A program made the translations under genes and the position numbers. Under the pieces are notes generated by a model, which worked only from the letters and a program-made list of their open reading frames with translations, was not told where the DNA came from and ran no database searches. 8,803 nt of DNA from an uncultured Sutterella sp. (GTDB taxonomy: Bacteria; Pseudomonadota; Gammaproteobacteria; Burkholderiales; Burkholderiaceae_F). The DNA is taken from positions 1-8,803 of the forward strand of contig CAJKSP010000066.1 in the NCBI GenBank assembly GCA_905202595.1, in the 5' to 3' direction. Below, piece by piece: positions 1 to 5,821 of the stretch; within the stretch, counting starts at the first letter, position 1, and every line of letters starts with the position of its first letter.

Positions 1-68
1 ATCGGGCGCAGCTCGACCGGTCAGCACATGTCAGGAACGCGGACGGTAAATTTTTGATTTTGAGTCAT
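1..68 (-). CDS. Start of HMA-domain metal-binding protein or metal P-type ATPase, with in-frame TGA (possible selenocysteine); partial
   Basis: Read on the minus strand from ATG (68-66), the frame gives MTQNQKFTVRVPDMC, then TGA (23-21), then PVELRP to the window edge. The F-T-V-R-V-P-D-M opening is the first strand of an HMA fold leading into its metal-binding loop. In the MDCPTE subclass of HMA domains (N-termini of Zn/Cd/Pb P-type ATPases and related chaperones) the loop is M-x-C-x-x-E. Here it reads M-C-(TGA)-P-V-E, so the stop codon falls exactly on the conserved cysteine. The gene is divergent from a ZntR-like MerR regulator and has a MerR-type promoter upstream, the usual arrangement for a metal exporter. 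It could encode a selenoprotein, a broken gene, or a frame that is not translated at all. Only 20 bases follow the TGA, so a selenocysteine insertion element cannot be judged. The ribosome-binding site is weak (AGAAG about 9 bases upstream). Confidence 0.45.
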
Positions 69-153
69 GATGCAGCTTCTACTGTGCGGCCGGGGACGCC
101 AGAGCGCGCTTCAACAGGCGCCGGGCAGCCGCGCTTCCTTTTCGAATAAGGCC

Positions 154-184
154 ATTGAACACCTTGAAGCGGTTACAGGGTCAA
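154..184 (-). promoter_or_regulatory. MerR-type promoter and operator for the divergent metal gene
   Basis: On the minus strand, -35 TTGACC (184-179) and -10 TTCAAT (159-154) are separated by 19 bases, the over-long spacer that MerR-family activators correct by untwisting DNA. The spacer carries an imperfect dyad at 161-181, with arms ACCCTGTAA and TTCAAGGT on the minus strand (six of the nine arm positions match). The expected transcript starts near 147, leaving a leader of about 80 bases before the ATG at 68. The spacing and dyad are seen directly; assigning the site to the adjacent MerR protein is inference from family behaviour. Confidence 0.7.
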
Positions 185-201
185 GCAATTTCGCACATAA
201 T
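172..201 (+). promoter_or_regulatory. Candidate promoter of the merR-family gene, overlapping the operator
   Basis: -35-like GTTACA (172-177, 4 of 6) and -10 CATAAT (196-201, 5 of 6) are spaced 18 bases apart. The -35 lies inside the MerR dyad, so the bound regulator would repress its own gene, as is typical of divergent MerR-type promoters. A transcript start near 208 would leave a leader of about 60 bases. Confidence 0.4.
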
Positions 202-266
202 TTGCACAGGCGCTCGGACGCAGGGCGATCAAGCGCCGATTTTTCTGCTTTGAGAGGGCAAAAGCC

Positions 267-707
267 ATGCGAATCAGCGAACTTGCCAAGCTCACCGGCC
301 ATACGCCCGAGACGCTTCGCTATTACGAAAAGATCGGCCTCCTGCAGCCGGCCGATCGGGAAGCGGGGAACAACTACCGCACCTACGGTCCCCGCCACGT
401 GGCGAGGCTCGACTTCATCAAGCACTGCCGCAATCTCGACATCGGCCTGTCGGAAATCGAGGCGCTTCTTTCGGCTTTGGACGAAGGCAACCCGGAAGCG
501 GCCGCACGAGCGCACGACCTCATCGGCAAGCATTTGGCTGAAGTCGATGCGCGCATTGCAGATCTGCAGGAGCTTCGCTGCCACCTGCAGGCGCTTGCCG
601 CGCACTGCCGCGGCGAGCACAAAGACGGCGAAGTCTGCGGCATCATTGCGGAGCTGCAGTCGCCTGAAAACGCTGCTGCGCCGCTGAAGGCGCTCTCAGA
701 GCGGTGA
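267..707 (+). CDS. MerR-family transcriptional regulator, ZntR/CadR/PbrR-like metal sensor
   Basis: A cytoplasmic DNA-binding regulator of 146 residues, the usual length for the family. Residues 1-70 are the winged-helix MerR domain (MRISELAKLTG, then TLRYYEKIGLL and NNYRTY), followed by a long dimerisation helix (about 78-112) and a C-terminal metal loop. By alignment with E. coli ZntR from memory, C114, H118 and C124 match ZntR C114, H119 and C124, with the same C-x9-C spacing. The other key ligand, Cys79 from the partner subunit, is alanine here, and Cu(I) sensors with serine at that position do not match either. Metal specificity is therefore open. The start is supported by GAGAGG (252-257), 9 bases upstream. 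The gene is divergent from the HMA-like gene at the left edge, whose promoter carries a MerR operator, so it probably controls that gene and itself. Confidence 0.92.
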   Translation: MRISELAKLTGHTPETLRYYEKIGLLQPADREAGNNYRTYGPRHVARLDFIKHCRNLDIGLSEIEALLSALDEGNPEAAARAHDLIGKHLAEVDARIADLQELRCHLQALAAHCRGEHKDGEVCGIIAELQSPENAAAPLKALSER

Positions 708-727
708 GCCTGCCTCGGCGCTTTTTT
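700..727 (+). terminator. Likely terminator at the 3' end of the merR-family gene
   Basis: An imperfect hairpin (AGCG 700-703 with CGCT 719-722, GAG 706-708 with CTC 714-716, loop CCTGC) is followed by six T (722-727). It overlaps the last codons and stop of the regulator. The stem contains a mismatch and a wobble, so termination may be partial. Confidence 0.45.
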
Positions 728-766
728 AATCATTACGCCGCCATCTTTTCTAAGGATCGGTCAGCC

Positions 767-1363
767 ATGTTTGATCACTTCAGCATTGTCTTTACGGGCA
801 CGGGGCTTCTCACAGCCGTCGCCGCTCCGCTAGCCATCACCTTCTTTCTCTGGGTCATTGCGAAGAGCGCGCCGCCCGCCGCCCGGATTCCGGGCATATC
901 GGCCGGCGTCGGCGGCTTCATGCTTGTCATTCTCTTCGGACTTGCCGCTGATGCGACGATCCAGCTTTTTGAGCTTGGAAAGGGCGCAGGAGAAGTGGCG
1001 CGCATCATTTCGATGGACTCGAGCTATGCCTGGCCGGCCATCAAAACCATCATTCCGGGCGCTCTTTCCGCCATCGGCGTTCTGCTCGCCCTGGCGCTGC
1101 TGACGCTCGGGCGCTCGACTGCAGCGCTCGCGCTTGCCATTCTCTTCATGTGGGCCGCTGGGCCGCTGGCCGATCTCCTCAAGGCGGCGGTTCTCGGCAT
1201 TCCCTTCGATCCGGGCCGGGGCTTCTTCGGCATTTCGTTCTTCCTCATCATTGCCACCATCTATCTGCTTTTCTCCAACCGAGCAGCGTTCACCTACGGG
1301 CTCTCGAGCGCGCGGCGCATGGAGGCGCGCTGGCGCGCCGGACAAGGCGAGGAGGGCCGCTAG
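767..1363 (+). CDS. Multi-pass inner-membrane protein of unknown function
   Basis: 198 residues with about five hydrophobic segments (roughly 12-31, 43-63, 94-114, 117-138, 152-171) and a short, strongly basic C-terminal tail (SARRMEARWR), which suggests a cytoplasmic C-terminus. I do not recognise the family and see no catalytic motif. An in-frame GTG at 704 overlaps the stop of the previous gene and would add 21 polar, basic residues. The ATG at 767 is preferred because AAGGA (752-756) lies 10 bases upstream and the added residues look like non-coding sequence. The next gene starts 3 bases after this stop, so the two form a translationally linked pair. Terminator-like sequence before it suggests partial separation from the regulator, though read-through would place both genes under the same metal-type control. 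Confidence 0.75.
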   Translation: MFDHFSIVFTGTGLLTAVAAPLAITFFLWVIAKSAPPAARIPGISAGVGGFMLVILFGLAADATIQLFELGKGAGEVARIISMDSSYAWPAIKTIIPGALSAIGVLLALALLTLGRSTAALALAILFMWAAGPLADLLKAAVLGIPFDPGRGFFGISFFLIIATIYLLFSNRAAFTYGLSSARRMEARWRAGQGEEGR

Positions 1364-1366
1364 CCG

Positions 1367-1915
1367 ATGCCGAGCAGCGAAACGGAGCTCTTCGGGCTCA
1401 TCGCCTTCATTGGGTTTCTCGCGCTTGCACTGCATTCGCTTTGGCAGATGTCGAAGAAGCGCGAGCCGGCGACAAGCCGGCTGCCTTCGGGCGTCGACGG
1501 CCTTCTGCTCGCGGCGGCGTCTCTCGGCTTTGTGGGCGGCATTTATGATGCGGCGGCGTCAGGCCTGGCCTTTGCTGCAGCCGATGCAGCGGGCGCAGGC
1601 CTTTGGAGCGGCCCGGGCGCAGAGGGCTTTGCCAACGGGCTCGCAGCGCTCTCGTTCTTCTGGGCGTCCGGCCGCATCTTCTTCGGGCGGAGTCCGCGAG
1701 TGAGAAAGGAGGCTGCACTCTGCTTCATTCTGGCGGGGCCGGTGCTCGAAGCCGTTACGGCCTGGGTCATTCCGGCTGCGGCCGCAGGCAGCTCCGGACT
1801 GCCTTCGCCAGGCGTCGACGGCCTGGCCTGGTACTTCGTCGCGAGCGCCGCTTGTCTTTACGCCGCTTGGACGGTCTGGGCAAGCGAAGCAAGCCGAAAT
1901 ACCTTCGGCCCGTAG
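1367..1915 (+). CDS. Second multi-pass inner-membrane protein of unknown function
   Basis: 182 residues, rich in alanine and glycine, with about four to five hydrophobic segments (roughly 9-28, 44-64, 85-105, 115-137, 152-172). I do not recognise a family. GGAGG (1351-1355) lies 11 bases before the ATG and sits in the last codons of the upstream gene. That upstream gene stops at 1363, so the two are almost certainly co-translated and may form a two-subunit membrane complex (inference). A GVDG motif occurs twice at the edge of a hydrophobic segment (residues 42-45 and 149-152), which hints at a pseudo-duplicated architecture. It ends about 55 bases before the hairpin upstream of iadA. Confidence 0.7.
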   Translation: MPSSETELFGLIAFIGFLALALHSLWQMSKKREPATSRLPSGVDGLLLAAASLGFVGGIYDAAASGLAFAAADAAGAGLWSGPGAEGFANGLAALSFFWASGRIFFGRSPRVRKEAALCFILAGPVLEAVTAWVIPAAAAGSSGLPSPGVDGLAWYFVASAACLYAAWTVWASEASRNTFGP

Positions 1916-1944
1916 AGGCCGACGCGGCCGCACGGGCTTCGACC

Positions 1945-1950
1945 TAGAAT
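1945..1950 (+). promoter_or_regulatory. Candidate -10 element for iadA
   Basis: TAGAAT matches the sigma-70 -10 consensus at 5 of 6 positions, but no convincing -35 lies 16 to 18 bases upstream. If real, transcription would start near 1957 and the hairpin at 1971-1997 would lie in the iadA leader. Confidence 0.25.
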
Positions 1951-1970
1951 TTCTACCTTCAGGATCCTCA

Positions 1971-1997
1971 AGCCTGCCGCAGTCCCGGCAGGCTTTT
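1971..1997 (+). terminator. Intrinsic terminator-like hairpin between the membrane pair and iadA
   Basis: A perfect 9-bp stem (AGCCTGCCG 1971-1979 with CGGCAGGCT 1986-1994), a 6-base loop and four T (1994-1997). It ends only 3 bases before the iadA Shine-Dalgarno sequence at 2001-2006, so no iadA promoter fits downstream of it. It may terminate the upstream pair, act as an attenuator in the iadA leader, or both. Confidence 0.65.
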
Positions 1998-2016
1998 CCC
2001 AAGGAGCATATCAGCC

Positions 2017-3165
2017 ATGCAGAAGCCGATTCTCATCAAGAATGCGGACGTGTACGCGCCCGAGCATCTCGGACGGCGCGACATCCTTGTCGCCGCCGGC
2101 AAGATCATCGCCATGGGCGAGAGCCTCTCGCCCAATCTGCCCGACATGGAGACTGTAGATGCGCGCGGCCGCATTGCAGCGCCGGGCCTCATCGATCAGC
2201 ACATCCATGTGACGGGCGGCGGCGGAGAAGGCGGCTGGAACAGCCGCTGTCCGGAAATCAACTTCTCCGAGCTTGTGAAGGCCGGCGTGACGACCTTCCT
2301 CGGCGTGTCGGGCACGGACTCAATGTCGCGCTCGATTTCAAATCTGCTCGCCAAGGTGCGCGGCCTCACGCTTGAGGGCGCAACGGGCTGGATGTGGACG
2401 AGCAACTATGCCTATCCGCCCACGGCCGTCACGCAGGACGTCAGGACGGATCTCTTTGCCATTCCGGAGTGCCTCGGCGTCAAGATTGCCATGGGCGATC
2501 ACCGCAGCTCCTTCCCGACGGCCGCGGAAGTGCTCCGCCTTCTCTCCGTCATCCGCGTCGCGGGCATGCTCACCGGCAAGACCGGCTTCCTGCATGTGCA
2601 CTGCGGCGACTGGGCGGACGACATCTTCCCGATCTTCGACGAGTGCAACAAGCACGGCATTCCTTACAAGCATATGCGCCCGACGCACGTCGGCCGCCAT
2701 CCGGAGGTCTTCCGCCAAGCCTGCGAGTTCGCCAAGAAGGGCGGCTTCATCGACGTGACGACCGGCGGCGGCAGCTATATGGGCAGCGCGGCCGACATCG
2801 TGCGCGCAGCGGTCGATGCCGGCGTCGAGCTCTCGCACATCACGCTCTCCTCGGACGGCCAGGGCTCGATGCCTCGCTTCAATGACAAGGGCGAAATGGT
2901 GGGCTTCGGCGTCGGCAGCATCATGGCCGACATTGAAACGATCCGCGAGCTGGCCAAAGTCTGGGGGCTCGAAAAGGCGCTCTTGCCGATGACGCGCACC
3001 ATTGCATCGGCGCTCTGCCTGCCGGGCAAGGGCGCGCTGGAGGTCGGCGCAGATGCCGACATTCTGATTTTCAATCAGGATCTGGGCTTCGACTGGGTCT
3101 TCATGCGCGGCCGCCCCTGCATGCGCGAGGGCGAGATTGCCGTGAAGGGCGCATTCGAGCTTTGA
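2017..3165 (+). CDS. iadA: Isoaspartyl dipeptidase (beta-aspartyl-peptidase)
   Basis: A cytoplasmic zinc amidohydrolase of peptidase family M38. It hydrolyses dipeptides with an N-terminal beta-linked aspartate, left over from breakdown of damaged proteins. It has 382 residues (E. coli IadA has 390). All expected metal and catalytic residues are visible at a constant offset of about 6 from E. coli numbering: H62-x-H64 in DQHIHVTGGGGEGG, E71, Y131, the lysine expected to be carboxylated K156 (GVKIAMGDHRSS), H195 (HVHCGD), H224 (PTHVGRH) and D280 (LSSDGQGS). The C-terminal stretch ADILIFNQDL to GEIAVKGAFEL is the usual small beta domain. AAGGAG (2001-2006) lies 10 bases before the ATG. The gene appears monocistronic, bounded by the hairpin at 1971-1997 and the terminator at 3226-3267. 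Confidence 0.95.
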   Translation: MQKPILIKNADVYAPEHLGRRDILVAAGKIIAMGESLSPNLPDMETVDARGRIAAPGLIDQHIHVTGGGGEGGWNSRCPEINFSELVKAGVTTFLGVSGTDSMSRSISNLLAKVRGLTLEGATGWMWTSNYAYPPTAVTQDVRTDLFAIPECLGVKIAMGDHRSSFPTAAEVLRLLSVIRVAGMLTGKTGFLHVHCGDWADDIFPIFDECNKHGIPYKHMRPTHVGRHPEVFRQACEFAKKGGFIDVTTGGGSYMGSAADIVRAAVDAGVELSHITLSSDGQGSMPRFNDKGEMVGFGVGSIMADIETIRELAKVWGLEKALLPMTRTIASALCLPGKGALEVGADADILIFNQDLGFDWVFMRGRPCMREGEIAVKGAFEL

Positions 3166-3225
3166 TCCGAGCGGCCTGAAGCTGATTCGGCGCGGGTCGA
3201 ATCGGTCTGAAGAAAGAGCCGAAGA

Positions 3226-3267
3226 GCGGCGCATCTCCAGCGCGGGGATGCGCCGCTTCTTTGTTTT
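3226..3267 (+). terminator. Intrinsic terminator of iadA
   Basis: A 13-bp stem with one T-G wobble (GCGGCGCATCTCC 3226-3238 with GGGGATGCGCCGC 3244-3256) and a 5-base loop, followed by TTCTTTGTTTT (3257-3267). This is a strong rho-independent terminator, 60 bases after the iadA stop. Confidence 0.9.
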
Positions 3268-3291
3268 CCGAGCCGGCGCCGCCGGTACAAT
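3261..3291 (+). promoter_or_regulatory. Candidate sigma-70 promoter of the yihY-family gene
   Basis: -35-like TTGTTT (3261-3266) and -10 TACAAT (3286-3291, 5 of 6) are separated by 19 bases. The -35 is part of the T-tract of the iadA terminator, so stop and start signals overlap. A transcript start near 3298 would lie about 90 bases before the chosen start codon, and it rules out the upstream ATGs at 3248 and 3290. Confidence 0.5.
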
Positions 3292-3388
3292 GAATTCGTC
3301 AAGGCGCCGGACCGGCCGGCGCATTCTGCTGCCAAGAAAGAGAGGAGCGCTCTCGGCATTCGGCCTTCGCAGCGCTTCCAGGAGCTTC

Positions 3389-4723
3389 ATGTTCAAGTTC
3401 AGCCGACCCAAAGCGATTCTCGGCGAGCCGCGCACGCATCGCTTCTTCGATCTCTGCCGCACGCTCTGTCGATTTGCCATTTCGCGCATGCGCGATGCGC
3501 AGCTTCAGGAAGTGGCGAGCTCGATGACGCTCACATCGCTCCTGTCGATCGTGCCGCTGCTCGCCGTGTCGCTTGCCGCCTTTGCGGCCTTTCCGAGCTT
3601 TGCCCACACGCGTCAGGCGCTGGAGAGCGCCGTCTTCAACAGCTTCCTGCCTCCGCAGTACAGCGAGGAGATTGTGCGCTATCTGCGGGAGTTCACCGCG
3701 CATGCTTCGGGCTTCGGCGCTTTCGGCCTGGCGGGCCTCGCGCTCACGGGGCTTCTCATGATCGACAAGTTCTTCGTGACGGTGAACCGCATCTTCAAGG
3801 TGAGGAGCCTTCGTCCCTGGCCGCAGCGTGCCCTCATCTACTGGGCAATGCTCACGCTCGGGCCTGTCGTGATCGCACTTTCCATCACCATGTCGACGCA
3901 GGCGATTCGCATGGCTGTGGGCGCGACGACCGGCAGCATGCCCGGCTGGCTGCTGACGCTTGCGCAGATTGTGCTCCAGAGCGTCGGCTACGCCGTGCTT
4001 TTCAAATTTGTTCCCAATTGCCGGGTGCCTTTTGCGCACGCTTTTGCCGGCGGCCTTTTTGTGGCCGTCGCCGGGCAGATCGTCAAGGCAGGCTTCGAAA
4101 TCTATGTGACGGCCGGCACGCTGACGTCGATTTACGGCGCTTTTGTGGCGTTTCCCGTCTTTCTGCTGTGGCTTTATCTGGCGTGGTTCCTTGTTTTCTC
4201 AGGCGCGGCGGTCACGGCGACCATTCCTCTCCTCACGTCCGGCCGATTCGCGGACAGCTACCGCATCGGCAATGACTTTCTGACGGGTGTGGCGCTGCTG
4301 CGCGTGCTCGCTGCTGCGCGCCTTTCGGGCGAGGAAAGCGTGCCGGCCCACGAGCTTGCGGCCGCTGTCGACAGTTGGCCGCAGGCCGTTGAGCGCATTC
4401 TCATGAAGCTCTCCGATGCGGGCTACTGCGGGGAGATCCGGCCTGTGCACAAGCGCGAGGAGGCCGCTTGGACGCTGCTCTGCGATCCGCGCCGAAAAAC
4501 GCTTCGCGAAGCGGTCTATGCGCTTCTGATCGATCCCTCCATCACGCTCATTTCGCCCGAGCGCCGCTTCGTGCGCCGGGAAGAGGGGCAGCTCCACGGC
4601 TGGTTCCGCGAGCTGGTCGCCAGCTCTTTGGTCGATCGGCCGATTGCCTCGCTCGTTGAAGAGGAGAAGCCCGCGCCGGAGGACGCCTCGCAGCATGCTG
4701 CGGAATCTGCGCCGAAAGCGTGA
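3389..4723 (+). CDS. YihY/BrkB-family (UPF0761) inner-membrane protein
   Basis: 444 residues. The family signature runs from about residue 38: QLQEVASSMTLTSLLSIVPLL followed by FAAFPSF, then helices at about 108-128, 148-168, 185-207, 213-233 and 245-280, including GLLMIDKFFVTVNRIF and the conserved YGAFVAFPVFLLWLYLAW. Residues from about 295 on form a soluble domain (LAAAVDSWPQAVERILMKLSDAGY), the winged-helix-like extension of the longer proteobacterial members, ending in a low-complexity acidic and alanine-rich tail. Its molecular function is not established; the old name BrkB and a link to RNase BN are historical. The start at 3389 has AGGAG (3380-3384) only 4 bases upstream, a little close. 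The in-frame ATG at 3248 lies inside the iadA terminator hairpin and that at 3290 inside the promoter, so neither is likely. No clear terminator follows. Confidence 0.9.
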   Translation: MFKFSRPKAILGEPRTHRFFDLCRTLCRFAISRMRDAQLQEVASSMTLTSLLSIVPLLAVSLAAFAAFPSFAHTRQALESAVFNSFLPPQYSEEIVRYLREFTAHASGFGAFGLAGLALTGLLMIDKFFVTVNRIFKVRSLRPWPQRALIYWAMLTLGPVVIALSITMSTQAIRMAVGATTGSMPGWLLTLAQIVLQSVGYAVLFKFVPNCRVPFAHAFAGGLFVAVAGQIVKAGFEIYVTAGTLTSIYGAFVAFPVFLLWLYLAWFLVFSGAAVTATIPLLTSGRFADSYRIGNDFLTGVALLRVLAAARLSGEESVPAHELAAAVDSWPQAVERILMKLSDAGYCGEIRPVHKREEAAWTLLCDPRRKTLREAVYALLIDPSITLISPERRFVRREEGQLHGWFRELVASSLVDRPIASLVEEEKPAPEDASQHAAESAPKA

Positions 4724-4941
4724 CCTCTTGCGGGAAGAGCCGGCGTCTGAGCTGAGGCTTGCTTGGCCTTAAGGTTCTTCTGCTAGCCTCTTCGCACACA
4801 CTCTGCCGGCGCCCCCTTCTCACTCTGGAGCAGGGCGCTGCGGTTCACGATTTCTGACAACATCGAGAGGAGGGCGCGCCTGGCTCTCTTGCGGCGGCTT
4901 TGACAGCGGGCCGCGGAGGCTCGGGCGCTGCAAACGTTTTC

Positions 4942-5679
4942 ATGAAGCGCATTTGGATTCAGACAGCGGCTGCGTTCGCCATGGCGGCTGCCGTCGGAAG
5001 CGCTGCCGCCAGCACGGCGAGCGCCATTCGAGACTACCAGAAAGGCGACTATGAAGCGGCTCTTGCCGAGTTTCAGGCGCAGTCTCAAAAGGACGACCCG
5101 CAGGCCATCTTCTATGTCGCCCTCATGTATATGAACGGGCAGGGCTGCGTCCGCCAGCCGATGGAGGCGACCCGCCTCTTTCAGAAGGCCGCTTATCTCG
5201 GCAGCCCTGAAGCGGCTGTGGCGCTTGCCGGCGCCTTCCGGGAAGGACTCGGCGTGAAGCGCGACTACGCCCAGGCGCTCATCTGGGAGCGCGAAGCCGC
5301 CAAGGCGGGCAGCGCGCAGGCGCTGAAGAATATCGGCGACTACTACCTCAACGGCTGGTCTGTCAGGCCTGATGCTGCGGAGGCCGCCAAGTGGTACTGG
5401 CGCTCGGCAGCCCAGGGCGACGTCTCGGGCCTCATGGCGCTCGCGGGCCTCGCCAAGGCGGGGGCTGACGGCGTCAAGGCGGATCCAGCGGCAGCCTACG
5501 TGCTCATGAATGCAGCGGCAAAGCCTGCCGGCGGACAGAAGCCCGACCGCAACGCAGCGGCCGATGCGAGAAATCTGAGCCATAAGCTCACGGCTGACGA
5601 GGCAGAGCGTGCGAAGTCGATGTCGCTCGACGATGCGATTGCTGCGCTCTCCTATCTTGATCCGGAGGCCAAGAAATAG
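4942..5679 (+). CDS. Secreted Sel1-repeat (TPR-like) protein
   Basis: 245 residues. An N-terminal signal peptide (MKRIWIQTAAAFAMAAAVGS, with probable cleavage after an alanine near residue 24-28) is followed by about four Sel1-type alpha-alpha repeats of some 36 residues (roughly 53-88, 89-124, 125-160, 161-196). Visible repeat signatures are AIFYVALMYMNGQG, EATRLFQKAA, AAVALAGAFREGLGV and ALKNIGDYYLNG. Such proteins are periplasmic adaptors; no partner can be inferred. The ATG at 4942 is chosen because it gives a clean signal peptide, although no Shine-Dalgarno sits close (GGAGG at 4915-4919 is 22 bases away). An in-frame TTG at 4900 would bury the signal behind 14 residues. A weak extended -10 (TGCTAGCCT, 4781-4789) with TTGGCC at 4763-4768 is the only promoter candidate seen. 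Confidence 0.88.
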   Translation: MKRIWIQTAAAFAMAAAVGSAAASTASAIRDYQKGDYEAALAEFQAQSQKDDPQAIFYVALMYMNGQGCVRQPMEATRLFQKAAYLGSPEAAVALAGAFREGLGVKRDYAQALIWEREAAKAGSAQALKNIGDYYLNGWSVRPDAAEAAKWYWRSAAQGDVSGLMALAGLAKAGADGVKADPAAAYVLMNAAAKPAGGQKPDRNAAADARNLSHKLTADEAERAKSMSLDDAIAALSYLDPEAKK

Positions 5680-5708
5680 AGGCGCAAAGCCTGCCGCTTC
5701 GTCGGAAG

Positions 5709-5746
5709 AGCCGCTCTAGATGCTGCACAAAGGCTGGAGCGGCTTT
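5709..5746 (+). terminator. Probable terminator of the Sel1-repeat gene
   Basis: An 8-bp stem (AGCCGCTC 5709-5716 with GAGCGGCT 5737-5744), a long 20-base loop and a short T-rich tail (TTTCTATT from 5744). It lies 29 bases after the Sel1 stop and is less compact than the opposing minus-strand terminator. Confidence 0.55.
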
Positions 5747-5765
5747 CTATTGCTCGAAGATCATC

Positions 5766-5800
5766 AAAAAAATCGCCGGCAGAACTGCTTCTGCCGGCGA
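5766..5800 (-). terminator. Strong intrinsic terminator of the yciB-ppiC unit
   Basis: A perfect 12-bp stem (TCGCCGGCAGAA 5773-5784 with TTCTGCCGGCGA 5789-5800) with a 4-base loop. Read on the minus strand it is followed by seven T (5772-5766). It is 21 bases past the foldase stop and insulates this unit from the convergent Sel1 gene. Confidence 0.95.
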
Positions 5801-5821
5801 CGGAAGATGATGTTGGGCTGG

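Noticed and set aside
67..687. Plus-strand open frame overlapping the merR-family gene in another frame
   Set aside because: Its translation is Ser- and Arg-rich, and it covers the divergent promoter region and the clear MerR protein.
704..766. GTG start giving a 21-residue N-terminal extension of the first membrane protein
   Set aside because: It overlaps the regulator's stop and the terminator-like hairpin, and a better ribosome-binding site precedes the ATG at 767.
2338..3489. Long minus-strand open frame (383 codons) opposite iadA
   Set aside because: It mirrors the codon bias of iadA in GC-rich DNA, is rich in Arg, Ala and His with no recognisable domain, and crosses the iadA terminator. 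iadA itself has all catalytic residues.
4724..4775. Possible terminator after the yihY-family gene
   Set aside because: Only a 4 to 5 bp stem can be drawn around AGCC and GGCT, and no T-tract follows.
4900..4905. Perfect TTGACA, possible -35 (and TTG start) upstream of the Sel1 gene
   Set aside because: No -10-like hexamer lies 16 to 18 bases downstream, where the sequence is GC-rich. As a start codon it would put 14 residues ahead of the signal peptide.
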